DNA of 64,000 nucleotides from Marisa cornuarietis (GCA_004794655.1 SMMW01000634.1:2700501-2764500), one strand, 5' to 3'. Positions 10,377 through 24,440 are shown, numbered from the stretch's first letter. Translations and numbers: made by a program. Notes: generated by a model not told the origin, from the sequence alone.

Positions 10377-13084
10377 GGGTGGTATAGACAAGGAGCAGGT
10401 TTACTGCGTCTTTGTTTTTACACACTGCGTATGCGGTTTTTTGACTCTGCCACATAAGGAGAGGGAAAAACTCGTGAGCTTTTGGTTTTATTGTGTCTCG
10501 CGTGCGGTCAGGGCAGAGCTCACCCAGGTGGACAGAGGTGGGTATATAGGCGGGTGCTTTCTACCGTCCTTCGAGCTGTCTGCCGTCACTTGGGCTGTCG
10601 ACGTGTGCGCTGTTACTGTGACATTGGTTGTTGCAGTGGTGCTGTTACCGAGGCTGAGGGCTGTTGTAACTGCAACCGAGAACGCTGTAAGTGGCTATTG
10701 CTGGGACTTGGAAAGAGGCGTAAGGGAAACTTTGAGTCTAAGGTGACCAGATGTCTCCCTTTCTGGCTTTCATCTAAAAGGTCGACCAATGTCCCGCTTG
10801 TATTTAAAAATCTGATTACCATACATTGATTCGCATCCGTGGCTTTGGTTTTGGCTTTTGCATATCGCCGTTTGATTATTAAATTTAAAATTTGTCAACT
10901 AGTTGACCGCCTTTTTCTGTCGATCCCTATTAAAGTTTACTTGCTCCGCGGACTACGGTGTTTGACGCGTGACCAGAAAGATAATGATCTGCCGGCCGAT
11001 ATCTTATTGCACGGCGATGCTAGTTGTCGTCTGCTCGTCCCCCCTAAGGTGTCAGATTCTTTGGTTACGGTTGTCGGGGTTCCCCCACTTTCCCAGTGGC
11101 ATTAACTTTCCTCCCTACCCGCCGATCCACCCACAGCGCGGACACCGTTTCTAGTTGAAACTTAAATTATCTTTCTCACTACCTACTGCCTTTTACATCT
11201 GTTAAAGTGCATTGAGCTTACCTCTGTGTGGGGAAAGGTGGCATGCAAATACTATTATCATAATACAAAGATTTCACTACATGTCTCACTTGCCCTCACA
11301 TAACTGTGCTACTTGTTGGTCCTGTGAATGGCATCAGCTTATGTCCTAAATCTAGAAAGCTTTGATATATTTGGGTTTCCATGCAAGGTTTTTAATGCAC
11401 TACAAAAATTAAAAAGTCGCATATTTACATTCATGTACATTTACAAATTAGCTTTTACAAACTTACAAATTTAACTTTTGCATCCTTAAGTCATCAGTCC
11501 GGTGTAGGTAGTAGCCTGATAGACTTTTTATTCTGAATTTTCTTATTCAGACAGGACAAAAACAGGAACAGACCTGATAAAGCAGAAAGCAGTGATGACA
11601 GCAGTTCCCGTGATGCTGAGAAGTCGGTTGAGAGTGGTGACAGACCACACAGAAAAAGAGGCATTCCTCTGGAAATAGCATAGCTGAAGACAGTAACTGG
11701 GGTCACAGTTGCACTTATTTGCATGCGAGTGGTACTTGTAAACTTTTTAAAAAGAATTCTAGGTTTATTTTTTTATTCTTGGAACCTGCATGAGTCAGTA
11801 AGGTTTCCTAGGACATGAAAACATGCACATAAGAGTTTTACAAATAATGTAAAGAAAATATGCCTAGGGCCTGAAAATTTAAACAATTTGGTGCCAAGGG
11901 TATGAAAATGCAAACATCTCTTAATGTCTCATCATATAAGACACTGTATAATAAACTGGACATGAAAGGAGATGTTTTATTACTCCTTGACTTATTTTTA
12001 CATGCATAGAAACGAGAGAAAGTTAGCAATAAGTACATTAGCAAATGTACATTGTTGTGAGTTTTCCTTCTGCAGCTAGTGGAATTTAGAGCTATGATAG
12101 GCTTTGAATGAATTTGTAGAATGGCAAAATAATGTAGTTTATGGAAGTGCTGTAGATAAGTTTTCTAATTTTACTTGATACAGTGTGCCAGAGAGGCAGC
12201 GAACTTACATACTTGCTAAAAGTAGGTGTAAATAGGTGAATGATCCCTGTGGGGAACCACTTAACATTCACTACAGCCACTAGGTGATGGAGTTTACTGT
12301 TTCGAACAATGTACCTTGTCAGATGAATTATTATATAAGGTACTTTAAGTTTATGTAGTTAAAACTTCATTCTTTAAAAGAGAAAGACGAAAATGACAGT
12401 ACCAAGACTAAGGCTAAGCTTAGCCCCCGAAGAAAAGAAGAAAGGCTTAAGACGGACGGCATCAGAAGAACAGAAGTCCGTCAAAGCAGTGCGGCATCAT
12501 GGTGTGGGTCGCTGGACGTTTGTTCGCTACCAGCTGGTGACGCATCGTTCCACACGTGGCGCGTAATATTTGTTAACAAAAAAAAAAATAGGAAGCAACA
12601 ACATGCTCGACGGACACAGAAGTAACTTTCAACAGTTCGTTGATGTTAGAGAAACTTTAAAAATTTTTGGGAAAAATGAAATGTACAAAAAAATAATAAA
12701 ATTCAGTATTTTTGTCTTGTTTCTGTGGCATCTTTCCCTCTTTTTATGATGTATGAAGTGATTCTGGATTTTAAGTTTCTTTTTTGTCCTTTTTTTTGTT
12801 GATCCCACATTGACTTCTGTTGAGAAAAGTTGCTACTGCTAATACTATTGCTACTGCTAGAATGTAAAACAAGCATTTCAGGCATCTGAAATGACACATG
12901 ATGATCATGCTTAAGCCAATTCAACAATGTGTATATTTAAATTATGACAACTAATGATTAATACATATTATTGGGGTTCCCGGTCGATTCCACTAGGGTC
13001 GGTTGGACTACGGTCGTTTCGTCTATAAGACGCATGAAGTGGAAAAGATTAAAGTGATTTGAATTTTAATAAAAGATTTAAATC
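10377..13084. other. No supportable gene
   Basis: 10380-11150 is GC-richer with overlapping open frames and a GTATATA box at 10543, but no protein was recognised. A 57-codon lysine/arginine-rich frame starts at ATG 12393 and ends near 12566 without motifs. The rest is AT-rich. Confidence 0.45.
11185..11275 (+). mobile_element. LINE-like 3' tail fragment
   Basis: GTTAAAGTGCATTGAGCTTAC followed by GTGGGGAAAGGTGGCATGCAAATACTATTATCATAAT is a 3' end layout typical of CR1/L2-type LINEs (hairpin-like UTR, then degenerate ATT). No coding part remains. Confidence 0.4.
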
Positions 13085-14072
13085 TATCATGTCAATCAAT
13101 CAATTAATCCTCTTCGTGCTAGTTGTACATAAGGCCTCGACCAGAGCCCGCCACTGATGTCGATCGGCTGAAACCCGCTCCAGGCTACCCTATGTCCAGC
13201 TCTTTCCTTTCATCTCCCTTTCCACTGTTCTTCTCCAAGTTTCCTTTGGGCGGCCTCGTTTTCTTCGGCCGTCTAGAGCCCATCGTAGGGCGATTCTGGA
13301 GAGGTCTGCTGGCGGAGCACATGTCCAAATCCTTCGCCAGCGCCTTCGTTGAACCTGCGTGGTGATGGACTCGGTTTCAGTTCTACGGTGGAGTTCTTCA
13401 TTGGTGATGGTGTTTGGCCAAAAGATGTTAAGTATGCGCCTGAGGCATTTGTTTTGGAAGACGTCAAGCCTGTTACCGATGTTTTTGGTCATCTTCCATG
13501 ATTCTGATCAATAAAGGAGGGTGCTGATCACATTTTACTTGAAGATTCTCAGCTTGGTCTTCTGGCTGATGTTTTTTGCCTTCCATGTGCTCCTGAGTGA
13601 GGCGAAGGTCTGGCTGGCTTTTGCCAGTCGGGCTCGAATCTCCACTTCCGCATCCCGGGTGTTTGACATCTTGGACCCAAGATAGGTAAAACTGTCAACT
13701 TCCTCAATCTCTTCTCCATTTATTTTGATGTTTCCTTGGACTCTGGCGTTCACTCTCATACCTTCGTTTTCTTTGTGCTGACCTTCAAGCCAAGGTTTCC
13801 AGCTGTTTCTGAGAAGGCATTTGTTTTCTCCTGCATGTCTTGGTGGCGGTGTGACAACAGGGCAATGTCATCGGCAAAGTCCAAGTCTTCCAACATTGTT
13901 GTTGCTGTCATAGTCATGGTCCATTTGATCCCTCTTCTCTCTCTGTCGGTGGAATTCTTCATGATGCAGTCCATGGCCAGGATAAAGAGGAACGGCGACA
14001 ATATGCAGCCTTGCTTCACCCCAGTACTGATGTTGAAGGGGGCTGTGAGTTCCGTGTCACAGACCACCTGAG
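13085..14072 (-). mobile_element. RTE-like LINE, 3' half of the RT ORF, decayed
   Basis: Minus-strand frames read GVKQGCILSPFLFILAMDCIM, DLDFADDIALLSH (RT active site FADD), LGLKVSTKKTKV, EVDSFTYLGSKM, LRIFK, then RLDVFQNKCLRRILNI and RRKRGRPKETWRRTVEREM. It is 5' truncated at about 14072 and split by frameshifts. The 3' edge ends in ATTGATTGATTGA, a short tandem tail as in RTE elements. Clade assignment is by recollection of motifs. Confidence 0.8.
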
Positions 14073-14079
14073 ATCTATC

Positions 14080-17000
14080 ATGTAAATATTGCTAATTGTC
14101 ACGTTCATCAATTGGGCTCCACACGTTCCACTCTAGCATGCACGCTCTCAACCAACCACACAGACTCAACAAGCACTCAAACGCCCGACGCCGGCGACGC
14201 ATCCAGCCGTCCCTCAGTGTAAAATTGACGAGCACACGTGGGAACAGTAAAAAAACAACAACACGCGTTTATTAAAGATGAAAGAAAACTGTAAGAGAAG
14301 AAAGGACGAACAATGCCAAAAATAATGTCAAGATAACACACAAATAAACATCCCTACAGAATGAACAAATTAATGGAAACCCGCGTAGCCCAGCGCCGTA
14401 CAGAGGTGCAACCACACGTAGGGCGGGTACAACATAAGACAATCCCCCTCCCCGATCACTATCTTGGCCAACACGTCGGGACAAATAAAAATAATAATAA
14501 AAAAAATAACTAGACGAGCGAGAGAGGCCGGCTAAGGGCTAAGCACTAACTGGTAACCTTGCTGGCAATGACGTAAAAAGTAGAAATTGCGTCAGACTGC
14601 GGTGATGTAGAAATTTCCCCCCCTCCAATTACCTCCTTCCGCCCCCGTTTCTAAAGGTAGCATGCGACACGCGACACTAATGACAGACTAAAATTCAAAA
14701 TAATGATTTCATGTGTCCTATAGACGACTCGACCGCTAGTCGAACTGACCCTAGTCGAACTGACTCTAGTCGAATTGACCGGTCACCAGAAATAAGAAGG
14801 ATGGGATGGAAATACAAGTTTACCTCACATAGAATGTTGCTGTCTGTATCTCCCGCAAATTTTTCTGTCAAATATGGCGGCTTCTTTACTCGTGGAAACG
14901 GAGTCCACTTTTTCTAAAGTATCAAAAGTATTCTTATCTTGTGATAATAATCTTAAGGAAAGTACGTCTCAGAAACTATCAACAGCCTGTATATTTCTAT
15001 TTTAAGAAAAACTTCAACATGATTTAGTAAAAATAAGCCCTTTAAATTTTGTAACTAAAGAAATAATACTTTATGACTTGCTCTCTATAATCTAGTATAT
15101 GAAAACTTACCGGAAGCTCTTCTTCATTCTAAACAGTCGTTATTTTCTATCTGAGGGCTGAACATATGATTAGCTGTTGCACTTTTTTTCTATATTTTCC
15201 CTCTTTTATTAAGTCTAGAGATCCCTGTCAGTCTGCTGGCTATTTGATTTTATTGCAACTTTCAATGCTAAGGCATCAGCAATTAATCGCCTGTGCACAA
15301 AGGTCTACACTCAGATAAAGCTTAACGGCTGATTTGATTTATGCACCGCACCATGATTCGCCAGTGAACTTTCACACTGTATAGACGAGATACGTCCCTG
15401 ATTACTCAGACATGTTAATATGTAATATTTGATCAAGCAGAAATCAGTTTGAGCGCACAAGCAAATCCAAAAACACAAGCACTCGCGCGCACACAGATAA
15501 ATACAAATAACCACAAGCACACACATCAAATACAAATACAAAATATCTTTTATTCCCTTACGGGAAATTATATATATATATATAGAAATATTATGACCAC
15601 ACATTCTCCTTCTCTTTCCCTTTCAATTTTTCTGAAAAAGAAAAGAAAGAGAAAGAATCTTAACCTACTGTGATAGATCCTTCGATAAACAGGCTGACAG
15701 ATAGACGTATCAAGGAAGCTTCAGCAGAGTGGTTCAAAATGTTGTGTTGTTGTGTAGCGCTATCAAAAATTAAATAAAAGAATAATTCTATGTAATGAGG
15801 TTATGAACTTACACATAATTTTTATAAGAACGTTAATTTCATAAAAGCTATGTGTAGGAGATAGAGTTAACACAGGCACCTCATAGCAAAATAATAAAAA
15901 TAAAAAATCAATAAATAAAATGTTTTCCACAAAACGTTTATCGATGGCTACACGCAGCGACCTAAAAGTTAAAAAAAAATACTCAAAATACTTTTGTGGG
16001 AGAAACACTTCAATTTCTGGTTCAAGCGCACTTGGGACTTTCGTGGTTCAACCGCGCTGAGCACAACATTACTAACTCATTCCTTTCATGATTCCACTTC
16101 ACTGACTGTTACCCCCCTCCGCTGCTCCTCCTAAAGGTAACCTACGAGACAGCATACCCTAACATAAATCTTTACTTCTGTGGCTATGAGCACCTTAGAC
16201 ATACTGTTTACGCTAATGACACCAAAGGCCAAAGGCGTCATTAAGTCTGAAGACAAAAACGCAAAGTTTGATTTTTTGTGACAGTCTCCAATACTCCTAA
16301 GCCCACGGGATCGAACTTCCTTACAACACAAACCATTATGGCGCCGGGAACAAGGAAGTACATTGAAGTAAACAGCAAAACGGACGAGCTTTTCACATGT
16401 TGTGCCTTAGACACTGTAAACCCCTCTAAGTTCATTAGACTAAGGTGACTTTTACCTCATTTGCCATCAGAAAAGACGCAGAGCAGAAAAAAGTCAACAA
16501 ATAATTTTTGGCATGTTTAAAAATTGCTAACATTTATTAGGTGATAAGTTACAAAAATAGACACGAAAACGGTTGCCTGTAGATAGCTTTGGTGAATTGT
16601 ATAATTAGTATTAATTATATAGCTGATAGTTAATTTAAACCTTATTAAATGAGATCATTGAAATCTTGTTAATAGAAGCATAACTACTGAGAGAACCAAA
16701 AGAAAATGCTATTACAGAAGATATTATAGAAAGAAGCATTCTGCGAAAAAAAGAAAAATCGGTTAACAGATGGTGTGCAGCGCATGTGACAGAAAAGTGA
16801 TTGAAATGACTTCGCTAACTTTAAGGAGCCATAAGCGCTAAACTCATTCTCTAGAGGGAAAATTAGCAAAGGGAAGATACCGAATGAGAAACGCAACAGA
16901 TCGGATTTTTCCCCTCTCTCCAGCAGGGAATCAAAGAAAAAAGACACATGCCCTTTGAGTCAATCGGGCCTTTTTCGAGGGTTGATGATAAAATTAGGGC

Positions 17001-17397
17001 GACGAACGGACCACACACAAGTGATGGAGAAGCTCAAATTCAAAAAGACCTATAGAGAACTTGCGCCTTGAGAGAGAGTAGACGACAAAACTGCATTTGG
17101 TATATCCCAGTGGGAATAGCAGGAGAACCTGTCTTCATCGACCCTGTAAAGCTGATAGCAACTATATGGAAGCGTATTGAAGAATATTGTTTGTGGAAAC
17201 AATTTCTGTCTGCAGCAATGAGAGTTCCTTCCATGTACTTAAATACTGTGGATCCATTTTTATTGCATTCATTATTACACGAGCAAAAAAGTAATTCCGT
17301 TTCCGAAATGGCATAAAACAATGTAAGTTCTAAATCATATGGGTATAATCTCGCGAAAAAAATTGCTTACAGCGTGTAAGAGGATATATTTGACTTC
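14080..17397. other. No gene seen
   Basis: AT-rich, with a (TA)n at about 15567-15583. 14080-14700 is GC-richer and may be an old repeat. No motif-bearing frames. Confidence 0.5.
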
Positions 17398-17500
<103 letters not shown>

Positions 17501-20265
17501 TACCACATAATCACGCTCACAAAGGAGCATGCTCGTAGCTCTTAAGACAAGTGGTAGACATGGACAGCATATTAAGCACGGAAGGAGAAATAACTATGCA
17601 GACAAGTAATAAAGAACAAAAAGATTCATCTTATCGTTGTGATACCAGAGACAGCAGCTGCAGTGTGCACTCATACTGCCAGGAAAATGAAGACTTTGAA
17701 AGTCAACGGCTGACAGCGTCAATTTTTTTCTGTATGGCTCACTCTTTTCAGCTGGTCATAGTAGAGCTGATGGTCTTTGCTCTGATAGGTACTTGTGCTA
17801 ATTATTTTCCCAGCTATACTCATTAGGAAGTGGAAAGTCTTTAGGATACATGATATTACATAAATAGAGATTTAGCATAAACAAAAAACTTATCGAGCAT
17901 ATCTTTCTTTTTGCATATTGAATTCGGTCTTGTAAGAATATTTTCTCTGCTAAATACAGTATTTTTTCAACAACAAAGCCAATCCTTGTCCTATTCTTTC
18001 AACTCTAGATATAGTTTTAAAGTGATTACATTTTAGATTTACATAGAAGATAAACAGTTAACCCTATAGCTGTATTCTTGACAGAGAGAACAAAGATTTA
18101 GATGAATGTCCATCAAAATAAGATTTATGTGTAGATGGAAGGAGAAATGAAAACGAATCTGGAATGTGTGAGAAGAACCGGGAATGAAGGACGGCAGGAT
18201 AGTGATCTGTGAATAATTGGTGCCCAAGTGGTTGAACACTTTGGACGGACGGATGGATGAAGATGTCGGAATAAATAGGTGGTTAAACAGAATCATTGAA
18301 GTATGCATATGAAAACCCTCGGAGAACACTACCCTGACAGTATTGTGATTGAGACTTTTTACAATACACAATACAATTGAAAAACAGAATAGCTAAATGT
18401 TTTGTTCATATCAGTCTTTAGTCTCCTGATTAATCTTGTGAAAATATTTCTGAAAATTCTAGTGAAACAATTTTCAAATATCCTCGCATAATGTCGCTCA
18501 AGCAGATGTGATAGTAAGGAAACAAAACAACCTATATATCTACAATACAAACAAAGAAATATTTTCCGGTTTTTTTTTCGTCAATGAAGGGGAGTGCAGT
18601 GAGGGAGGACTCAAGTCAGAAAGAGTCCCTGTCTCCTTTCTCCGCTATCGTCTTTGTCTTTCATAAAGTATTCTTATAAACTCCATGTCTTTGCATTCTG
18701 CAGTTAGTAGTCTTGTTATTTACGAAGATAGCAGTTCTTTGTAGATTGACTACCACACAACAGAAAGAGAAGGAGAGAAACAAAGATCAAGTGCAGTGTA
18801 AAATCCGTAGGTTTTCAAAAAAAAGTTTTAAATAATTAGAGCTTGCTAGGCGGAGCAGAAGCGCGCAGGTGTGTATAGGGCATATCAGTGTTTGTAACAC
18901 AAATGTAAATAAATAATGCAAATTAAGCTAATAACAGCAGTTATTACAAGCTCTAATAAGCCAAGGTTTCTCAGTTCAACGCGCCTACACACAGATTAGA
19001 ACATGCACAAGCACGCATTATAAAAACATGCAACTATGAATACTTCTCTTTCAAAGCAGAGTAATCAATCACTGCAACCCCTTTTTGGGGGGAATGGGGA
19101 CAATATACCATGAATCGTCAGCAAAGGTGGCAGAGTGACGCTATAATTGGGTCGTTTATCCAGGTTACACTCACAAGAGCCTCAATATGATACCCTCCTC
19201 ACCCTCACCAACACACCATCCCCTCTTAGTATGTCTTTTTCCAATACGTGGATCTCTTACAGAAAAGGAGGCGAATCTCATGGTCCCTCCAGTTGAAAAA
19301 GGAAACAGACATCCTCGTTGGCTCCTGCTTGTCCATCAGGGGCTTGTCAAACCAGGGGCAAGTTAACGCGATTTCAGGGCGCGAGAAAACGCAGCTAGAA
19401 TTCTAAGGCCCAGTGGCATAGGAGCTCAGTTTCAATGTTTTCACAGGCGACTAAATTTGGTTAGAGTCAACAGGCTGTAGCGAGGGTCCAGCAATAATCG
19501 GGCGCTAATCTTGAACGGTTCCGCAGAACAATGGCTCGCTGCCTCGTCTTGTGCGCGAGACATCCTCAGCCACAGAATTAAAGGGAGGCTACCAAGCAGG
19601 AGACGGGAAACGAAATTAAGGCCCGCCTGCTATAATTAGCCCATTGTCGTGACGTAGGTGTGGGTGACTGGTGCGAGGCAGACAAAGTCGACAAGCCCTG
19701 CTGGCATCGTCAAAGAAAGACGCACAACACGATGAAAAGGTTGAAAAAAAGTTGAGAAGAAAATGAGGGGAGGATGATTTGAAGTCATGTTTTTCCAACA
19801 ATGGAAATTCCTTGCATCTGCTGTTGTAAATATTATTTAATTACTTGACCATTACTTTTAGCCCAAGTTTTTTCGTGACTTTTTCTTGTTGGGATTTATG
19901 TCAAACTTTCTGCCTGCAGTCTTGTTTGTCAGTCTGCGTGCATGCCTGCACCGCTTTTTTACTATCATTTTTACTATCATGAGATTCCGAAACAAAATAC
20001 CAGCATACAAAAGATACTTCAAAAATCAATGTAAGTAAATCAAACGCATTCGTGCCCGTCAGAATAATGCTACCTGAAAGTATGGCCCCCTTCCCTCTTT
20101 ACTTTCTTTTGATATAAAACTTTTTTTTCCAAAACCCCCCGACGCTTATAGTTGTTTTGCTTTTAGGAGATAAGATGTTTTCAGACGTAATATTTTTGTT
20201 GTTGGACACCTCTGCAGACACAGACGCATGCACACCCATCCACCCCACTACTTACTCCCCGTCCC

Positions 20266-20266
<1 letters not shown>
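17501..20266. other. No gene seen
   Basis: AT-rich, with a GC-richer part at 19280-19720. Frames short and unremarkable. Confidence 0.5.
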
Positions 20267-20322
<56 letters not shown>

Positions 20323-20348
20323 GCGCGCGCGCACAGAGAGAGAGAGCT
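20267..20348 (+). repeat. Compound (AC)n(GC)n(AG)n
   Basis: AC to 20320, GC at 20321-20332, then AG. The alternating purine-pyrimidine part is 66 bases long. Confidence 0.98.
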
Positions 20349-21579
20349 TCAATATAACTGATATCTATTATATCCGGCAGTATCTAAATATCAATAAAGT
20401 TTCGGAGCCCGAACATTTATGATCTTCAATCAATGATGAATGATGATTTTTTTTTACTGTTGTATAGATGCCATCTATTTGCCCTTGTGCAAAGATGTGT
20501 CAGGGACTGCGGAGAAGTGGCGTATCCCCAGTCTAAAGCTGTAGAAAAACCCTGTGTTAGTCGGTTGCCAATGGTTTGGAAACGTGGAGTAGCATCAGAC
20601 CTTTAACCAGATGCACGGCGCGACAGTGTTGTTTATTGATCGAACACATCTTCTGATGAAGACGTTTGTAGTTCCATGGTGCTTGTTTCTTGTGCCTGAA
20701 ATTGTAGGCGGAATAATATATACACGTCTCTATGATTGTCCGACAACCTTTGTAGGTGCTCTTCGTACGCATTTTGATGGTATAATCATTTTGCAAGAAA
20801 AGGGCAGGAGATGCTGCTCGCTTCAAAATCAGGATACTATTCTAACATGGACTGACATTGCTAGGTTAGGTTGCAGACTCGTATCAAGTTATTTTGTAGT
20901 TTTCCAGGAATGTCAATTTTCAATTAAAGCCGTGCGCTTCTGTGTCGTGTAACAGACTAAGCTGTACCCTTCTTTTCCACGTCAGCCGGAGATAATTACA
21001 GAAGAATCCTCACAGTACAATAAAACAGTCATACAGAAATCCTCTTACAGCTGAAAGTAAACAAACTTTGATCTCTTTAGCATCTTAGTGTAAATAGAAG
21101 TGATGTTTAAACACTCCAAGAGACTAGATACTTTCATCGAGTCAAAGTTTTCAAAATAATTTTTCTCTGGTTATTGAATTTGTGTAGAACTACTTTCCCA
21201 GTTTCTTCAAACATTCTTTTAATTTTTTTTTCTAAATTATACTTTTCCAGTCAACACCAGTTTGCATGTGGTATCACAATATTTCTTGGCATTTAATTAG
21301 ATTTATGTATTACGTTTGAGGTGGTAGTTTTGTCGTCGCTGTTGTTTTCATTACGAGGCTTGGCAGGTCAGTCCAGTAAGGTGATCGAAGGAGTTATTTC
21401 AGACTGACCAAAAAATCAAACCTTGGAACAGTACCCTTTTACTGCAGCAAAAATCTGAGCAAATGTATTTGCGATAGGAAATAGCTGCAACATCGCGAGG
21501 TTGCTGCTGAGAGTTTCTCGGTTGTTTAAGACATTTAAGAGTGTAGCGCAAAAGGATGCAACCCACGAAGAGGAGGAAT
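20349..21579. other. No supportable gene
   Basis: The 113-codon plus frame at 20611-20952 has no recognisable motif and no splice support. Otherwise AT-rich. Confidence 0.45.
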
Positions 21580-21935
21580 ATGGCAACATGGGAGCTTCCC
21601 ACACAGAGAGGTTTCGCAGTTCGTTTGGGAACTCTTTGCAAATATGTGTATGACACCTCACAGGGGAATATGGCAACTCAATACAATAACAATCTCACAG
21701 AGGGTTATGGCAACATGGGAAAATTGCCACACAGAATAATATGAACTGCACTGGTGAAGTCGGCTCACATATGGATGTGGTAACTAACTGGAGAATACAT
21801 CATATAGAATAATATGACAACTCCTGGGATAATTCAGCTGACATAAGGCTATGGCAAGTCATATCATAAATCAGCTCGTATAGAGAAATGCATCGAGACA
21901 ATGCAGTTCATCAATTAATATGGCAACTCGCGGAC
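21580..21935 (+). repeat. Degenerate tandem repeat, about 36-bp unit, with ATGGCAAC cores
   Basis: ATGGCAAC or one-mismatch forms occur at 21580, 21670, 21707, 21814, 21851 and 21920, with GTGGTAAC near 21777. Spacings of about 37, 38 and 69 indicate a unit near 36 bp, some units having lost the core. Other shared words are AATTCAGCT and CACAxAG. Confidence 0.65.
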
Positions 21936-22632
21936 AGATTCAGCTCCGAGAGGAAAAGGAAAAGCAATGTATATTCATCTCAAAAACCTCAGCACATTTC
22001 GCATTAAAGTCTATGATAAGGTTTAAAGTGCTATGATGTATAGATACATAAAATGTTAATTCCTGTATAAATGTATTCGATGCAGTGATATCATGACCCC
22101 CGTACCACAACTTTGCAACCTCCAATGTTGCCACTGATAGCGCCTGTGTCGAGCACGCGTGCAAACAAGACGACCCCATGTTTAAGTATGAACAGAAAGA
22201 GGGGGAAACATTAGGGGGCGGGAATAGAAAAAGATAAAAAGAGCGGAGCGCCAACCTTTTACTAAATGTGTTTATAGTGATATTTTAATGGAGGGCTTTC
22301 ACAGAAAAACACATAAATGTATTACTGATTAAACCCTCATATATATATATATATATAAGCAAACTGACATTGGCATTACAGAGAGTTTTTCTTCCTGACT
22401 GAGACATATAGAGCATTAGGGAGCGTTAATAAATTTTTGCATGAAAAGGTTAAAAAAAAAAGCTAAGAACCTCTTCTGACTTAAACCAGTTTAGTCTTCC
22501 GTCTGCTTTTATCTTTTGACGTTTAGTAAGTAAAAGTGATCATATAATTTTTTTTCTTTAGATCTTTTTGAAATTTACATTTGTAATTTATTTTGAAATT
22601 GCTTACTTTCTTTTGAAACTAACTGTAATTGA

Positions 22633-22866
22633 GGGGGTGGGAATTGGTGTTTTACTCCGAGCCAGCCACTAAGGTTGGTGGACCAAGCACGCTGGGACTG
22701 CCACTAACCGCTTAACCCATCGTCTGCCTCGGCCATCGCCATTCGTCACGCGTGTCAATGGCTGGACAACAGCGCAAGAGAAAGAACAGCGAGCGCGAGG
22801 CGAGATCTGAACCCAGGACAGCCAATCTTCACTGTATTGGTGACAGGACCGCCAAACTATAGTTGA
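22633..22866 (-). mobile_element. tRNA-derived SINE copy 1, diverged
   Basis: The plus strand carries GAATTGGTGTTTTACTCCGAGCCAGCCACTAAGG, AGAAAGAACAGCGAGCG, GAGATCTGAACCCAGGACAGCCAA and CACTGTATTGGTGACAGGACCGCC. The middle is extended by unrelated sequence, and the A-box region is shortened. Confidence 0.7.
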
Positions 22867-22924
22867 GATATGCGAAGTTATCCCCATTTTTTAGGTGTCT
22901 AAATTGATAAATTACCTTCTGGTA

Positions 22925-23122
22925 TTCTTGTTGTTTCCTCATTCCTTTTTGTGTCTTCTGTGTTTGTCTTTTATTACTTGTCTGCATAGTTGTTTCTCAT
23001 TCGGTCCTTCGTATTCTATCCACGACTCCTTCTCGTCTTAAGCACTGAGAGCATGCTCCTCCGTGAGCGTGATTATGCGCTTTATAAATCAAACGTTTAT
23101 TATTATTGTTATTATCATTATT
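22925..23122 (+). mobile_element. CR1/L2-like LINE 3' UTR fragment
   Basis: It aligns by eye with the last 200 bases of the element ending at 9044: TATTCTATCCA, TTAAGCACTGAGAGCATGCTC, GTGATTATGCGCTTTATAAATC, then a decayed (ATT)n tail. Only the UTR is left. Confidence 0.6.
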
Positions 23123-24379
23123 TGGTCACTAAGCTCCCTTCTATGTTTCCCGATATTAGAGTCGTAGAAAAAAAGATATTCTATCTTATAGCACTTTTGC
23201 ATGTATTACAACCCTCTCTGATTTAAACAACATGTAAGACTCACGTGAAGAGAGAGAGAGAGAGAGGAACAGAGCGGACATCTTCTTGCAGCCTCTGTTG
23301 AGTACAGCCATAGATACACCGTTGCAGCGATAGTCGAGTCCCTCATGAAGTTAACACTATATCCCTTTAACGATATCCGCTGGAACAACACTGCATAAAA
23401 TGCGACCTCCTGATGCAGGAAAACTATTCACGCAGTTGTAGCACTGAAGGAATGGCAGGTTCGTGCAGAGATACTTCTACCTATAGGGTGCATGTCTTCA
23501 GTTCTAACTCTGCTGCCTTTGTCGATGTGTTGCCCCTCTTCCCGCCAAGTGAACAGTGTTAAGACTGGCTTCAAGGAATGGAGTGTTTTTTTAAAGCGTA
23601 GTGTTGATAATAGGAACCAGTTAACTTTTTTGGGGGCTGTTTTTCTTTTTAATTTCACTCTCTCCGCCTCCTTTCTCCCTCTCTCTGACTGGGAATGTGT
23701 GTGTGCAAATATGTGCGTGCGTGCATCCGTGCGTCTGTAGATGGATGGACGACGCTTCCATACTTGAAAGACAATTGATTTTGTACAGTCAGTTGCTAAA
23801 TGGTAGACGAGAAAGCTCGGCTGTCTCTGAAAATGTAGAGAGAGGGAGAGGGAGGGAGGAGGGGCGAGACTTAATTAAAGGAGTCGCAGGGAGGGAAGAA
23901 TGACACGGGCAAAGTCACAGAAACTGACATGAAGACGAACACAAATATCATTCAATCCTTTCTTTCGTTCGATCGCTCCTTCTCTCCTTTTTCTTATTTC
24001 CTTCAATTTTCTGTCTTCTATTCTCATATGCGGGCTACCTACATTTTCCAGTCCTCTTCACTCTGTGAAATGCTAAAATGTCAGTTGTGTTTGCAGAGAC
24101 GTCAGTTGGTCGACATGGTATATGCCGAAAAATATTGTGATGAAGATTTCGCAAAATATTTCAGGAAACGTTCCCACAGCTACAGCCAAATATAGCGCCA
24201 GTGTCCATATCAGCCCTGATGGCATCAGGGTCAGCTCCGATGAGATTACACCTGTATCTCCATTGCTACCCCGGGTACTGTCAAATCAGCTTATAATATA
24301 AGGCACAGTTTCACGTAACCAGAACGTTAATAAATACAGTTAAATTTACTGTTAAATATTTCAATAGAAGTTTTCTCTG
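23123..24379. other. No gene seen
   Basis: Contains (GA)n near 23251-23267 and pyrimidine-rich tracts around 23640-23690 and 23960-24010. No motif-bearing frame. Confidence 0.5.
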
Positions 24380-24440
24380 CAGTACTCATTGCAGTGGTGA
24401 AAAGCGAGTATTTTAACCACTATACTACCGGGCGCCCCAA
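24380..24440 (-). mobile_element. SINE head-like fragment
   Basis: The minus strand reads GGCGCCCGGTAGTATAGTGG then TTAAAATACTCGCTTTTCACC, resembling the 5' half of a tRNA of Glu/Asp type. No matching 3' half follows, so it is not an intact tRNA gene. The adjoining 24455-24510 matches the repeat seen at 37.5 and 45.3 kb. Confidence 0.4.

Noticed and set aside
10354..10829. Overlapping 115-130 codon plus frames
   Set aside because: No motif, no conserved-looking blocks, and the two phases are equally open. GC-richer composition explains them.
12393..12566. 57-codon Lys/Arg-rich frame (starts MTVPRLRLSLAPEEKKK)
   Set aside because: Protein-like composition but no motif, no splice or poly(A) support and no neighbours.
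24380..24440. Possible intact tRNA-Glu/Asp gene
   Set aside because: Only the 5' half resembles a tRNA. No T-arm or 3' acceptor strand follows, so it is a SINE-type fragment.
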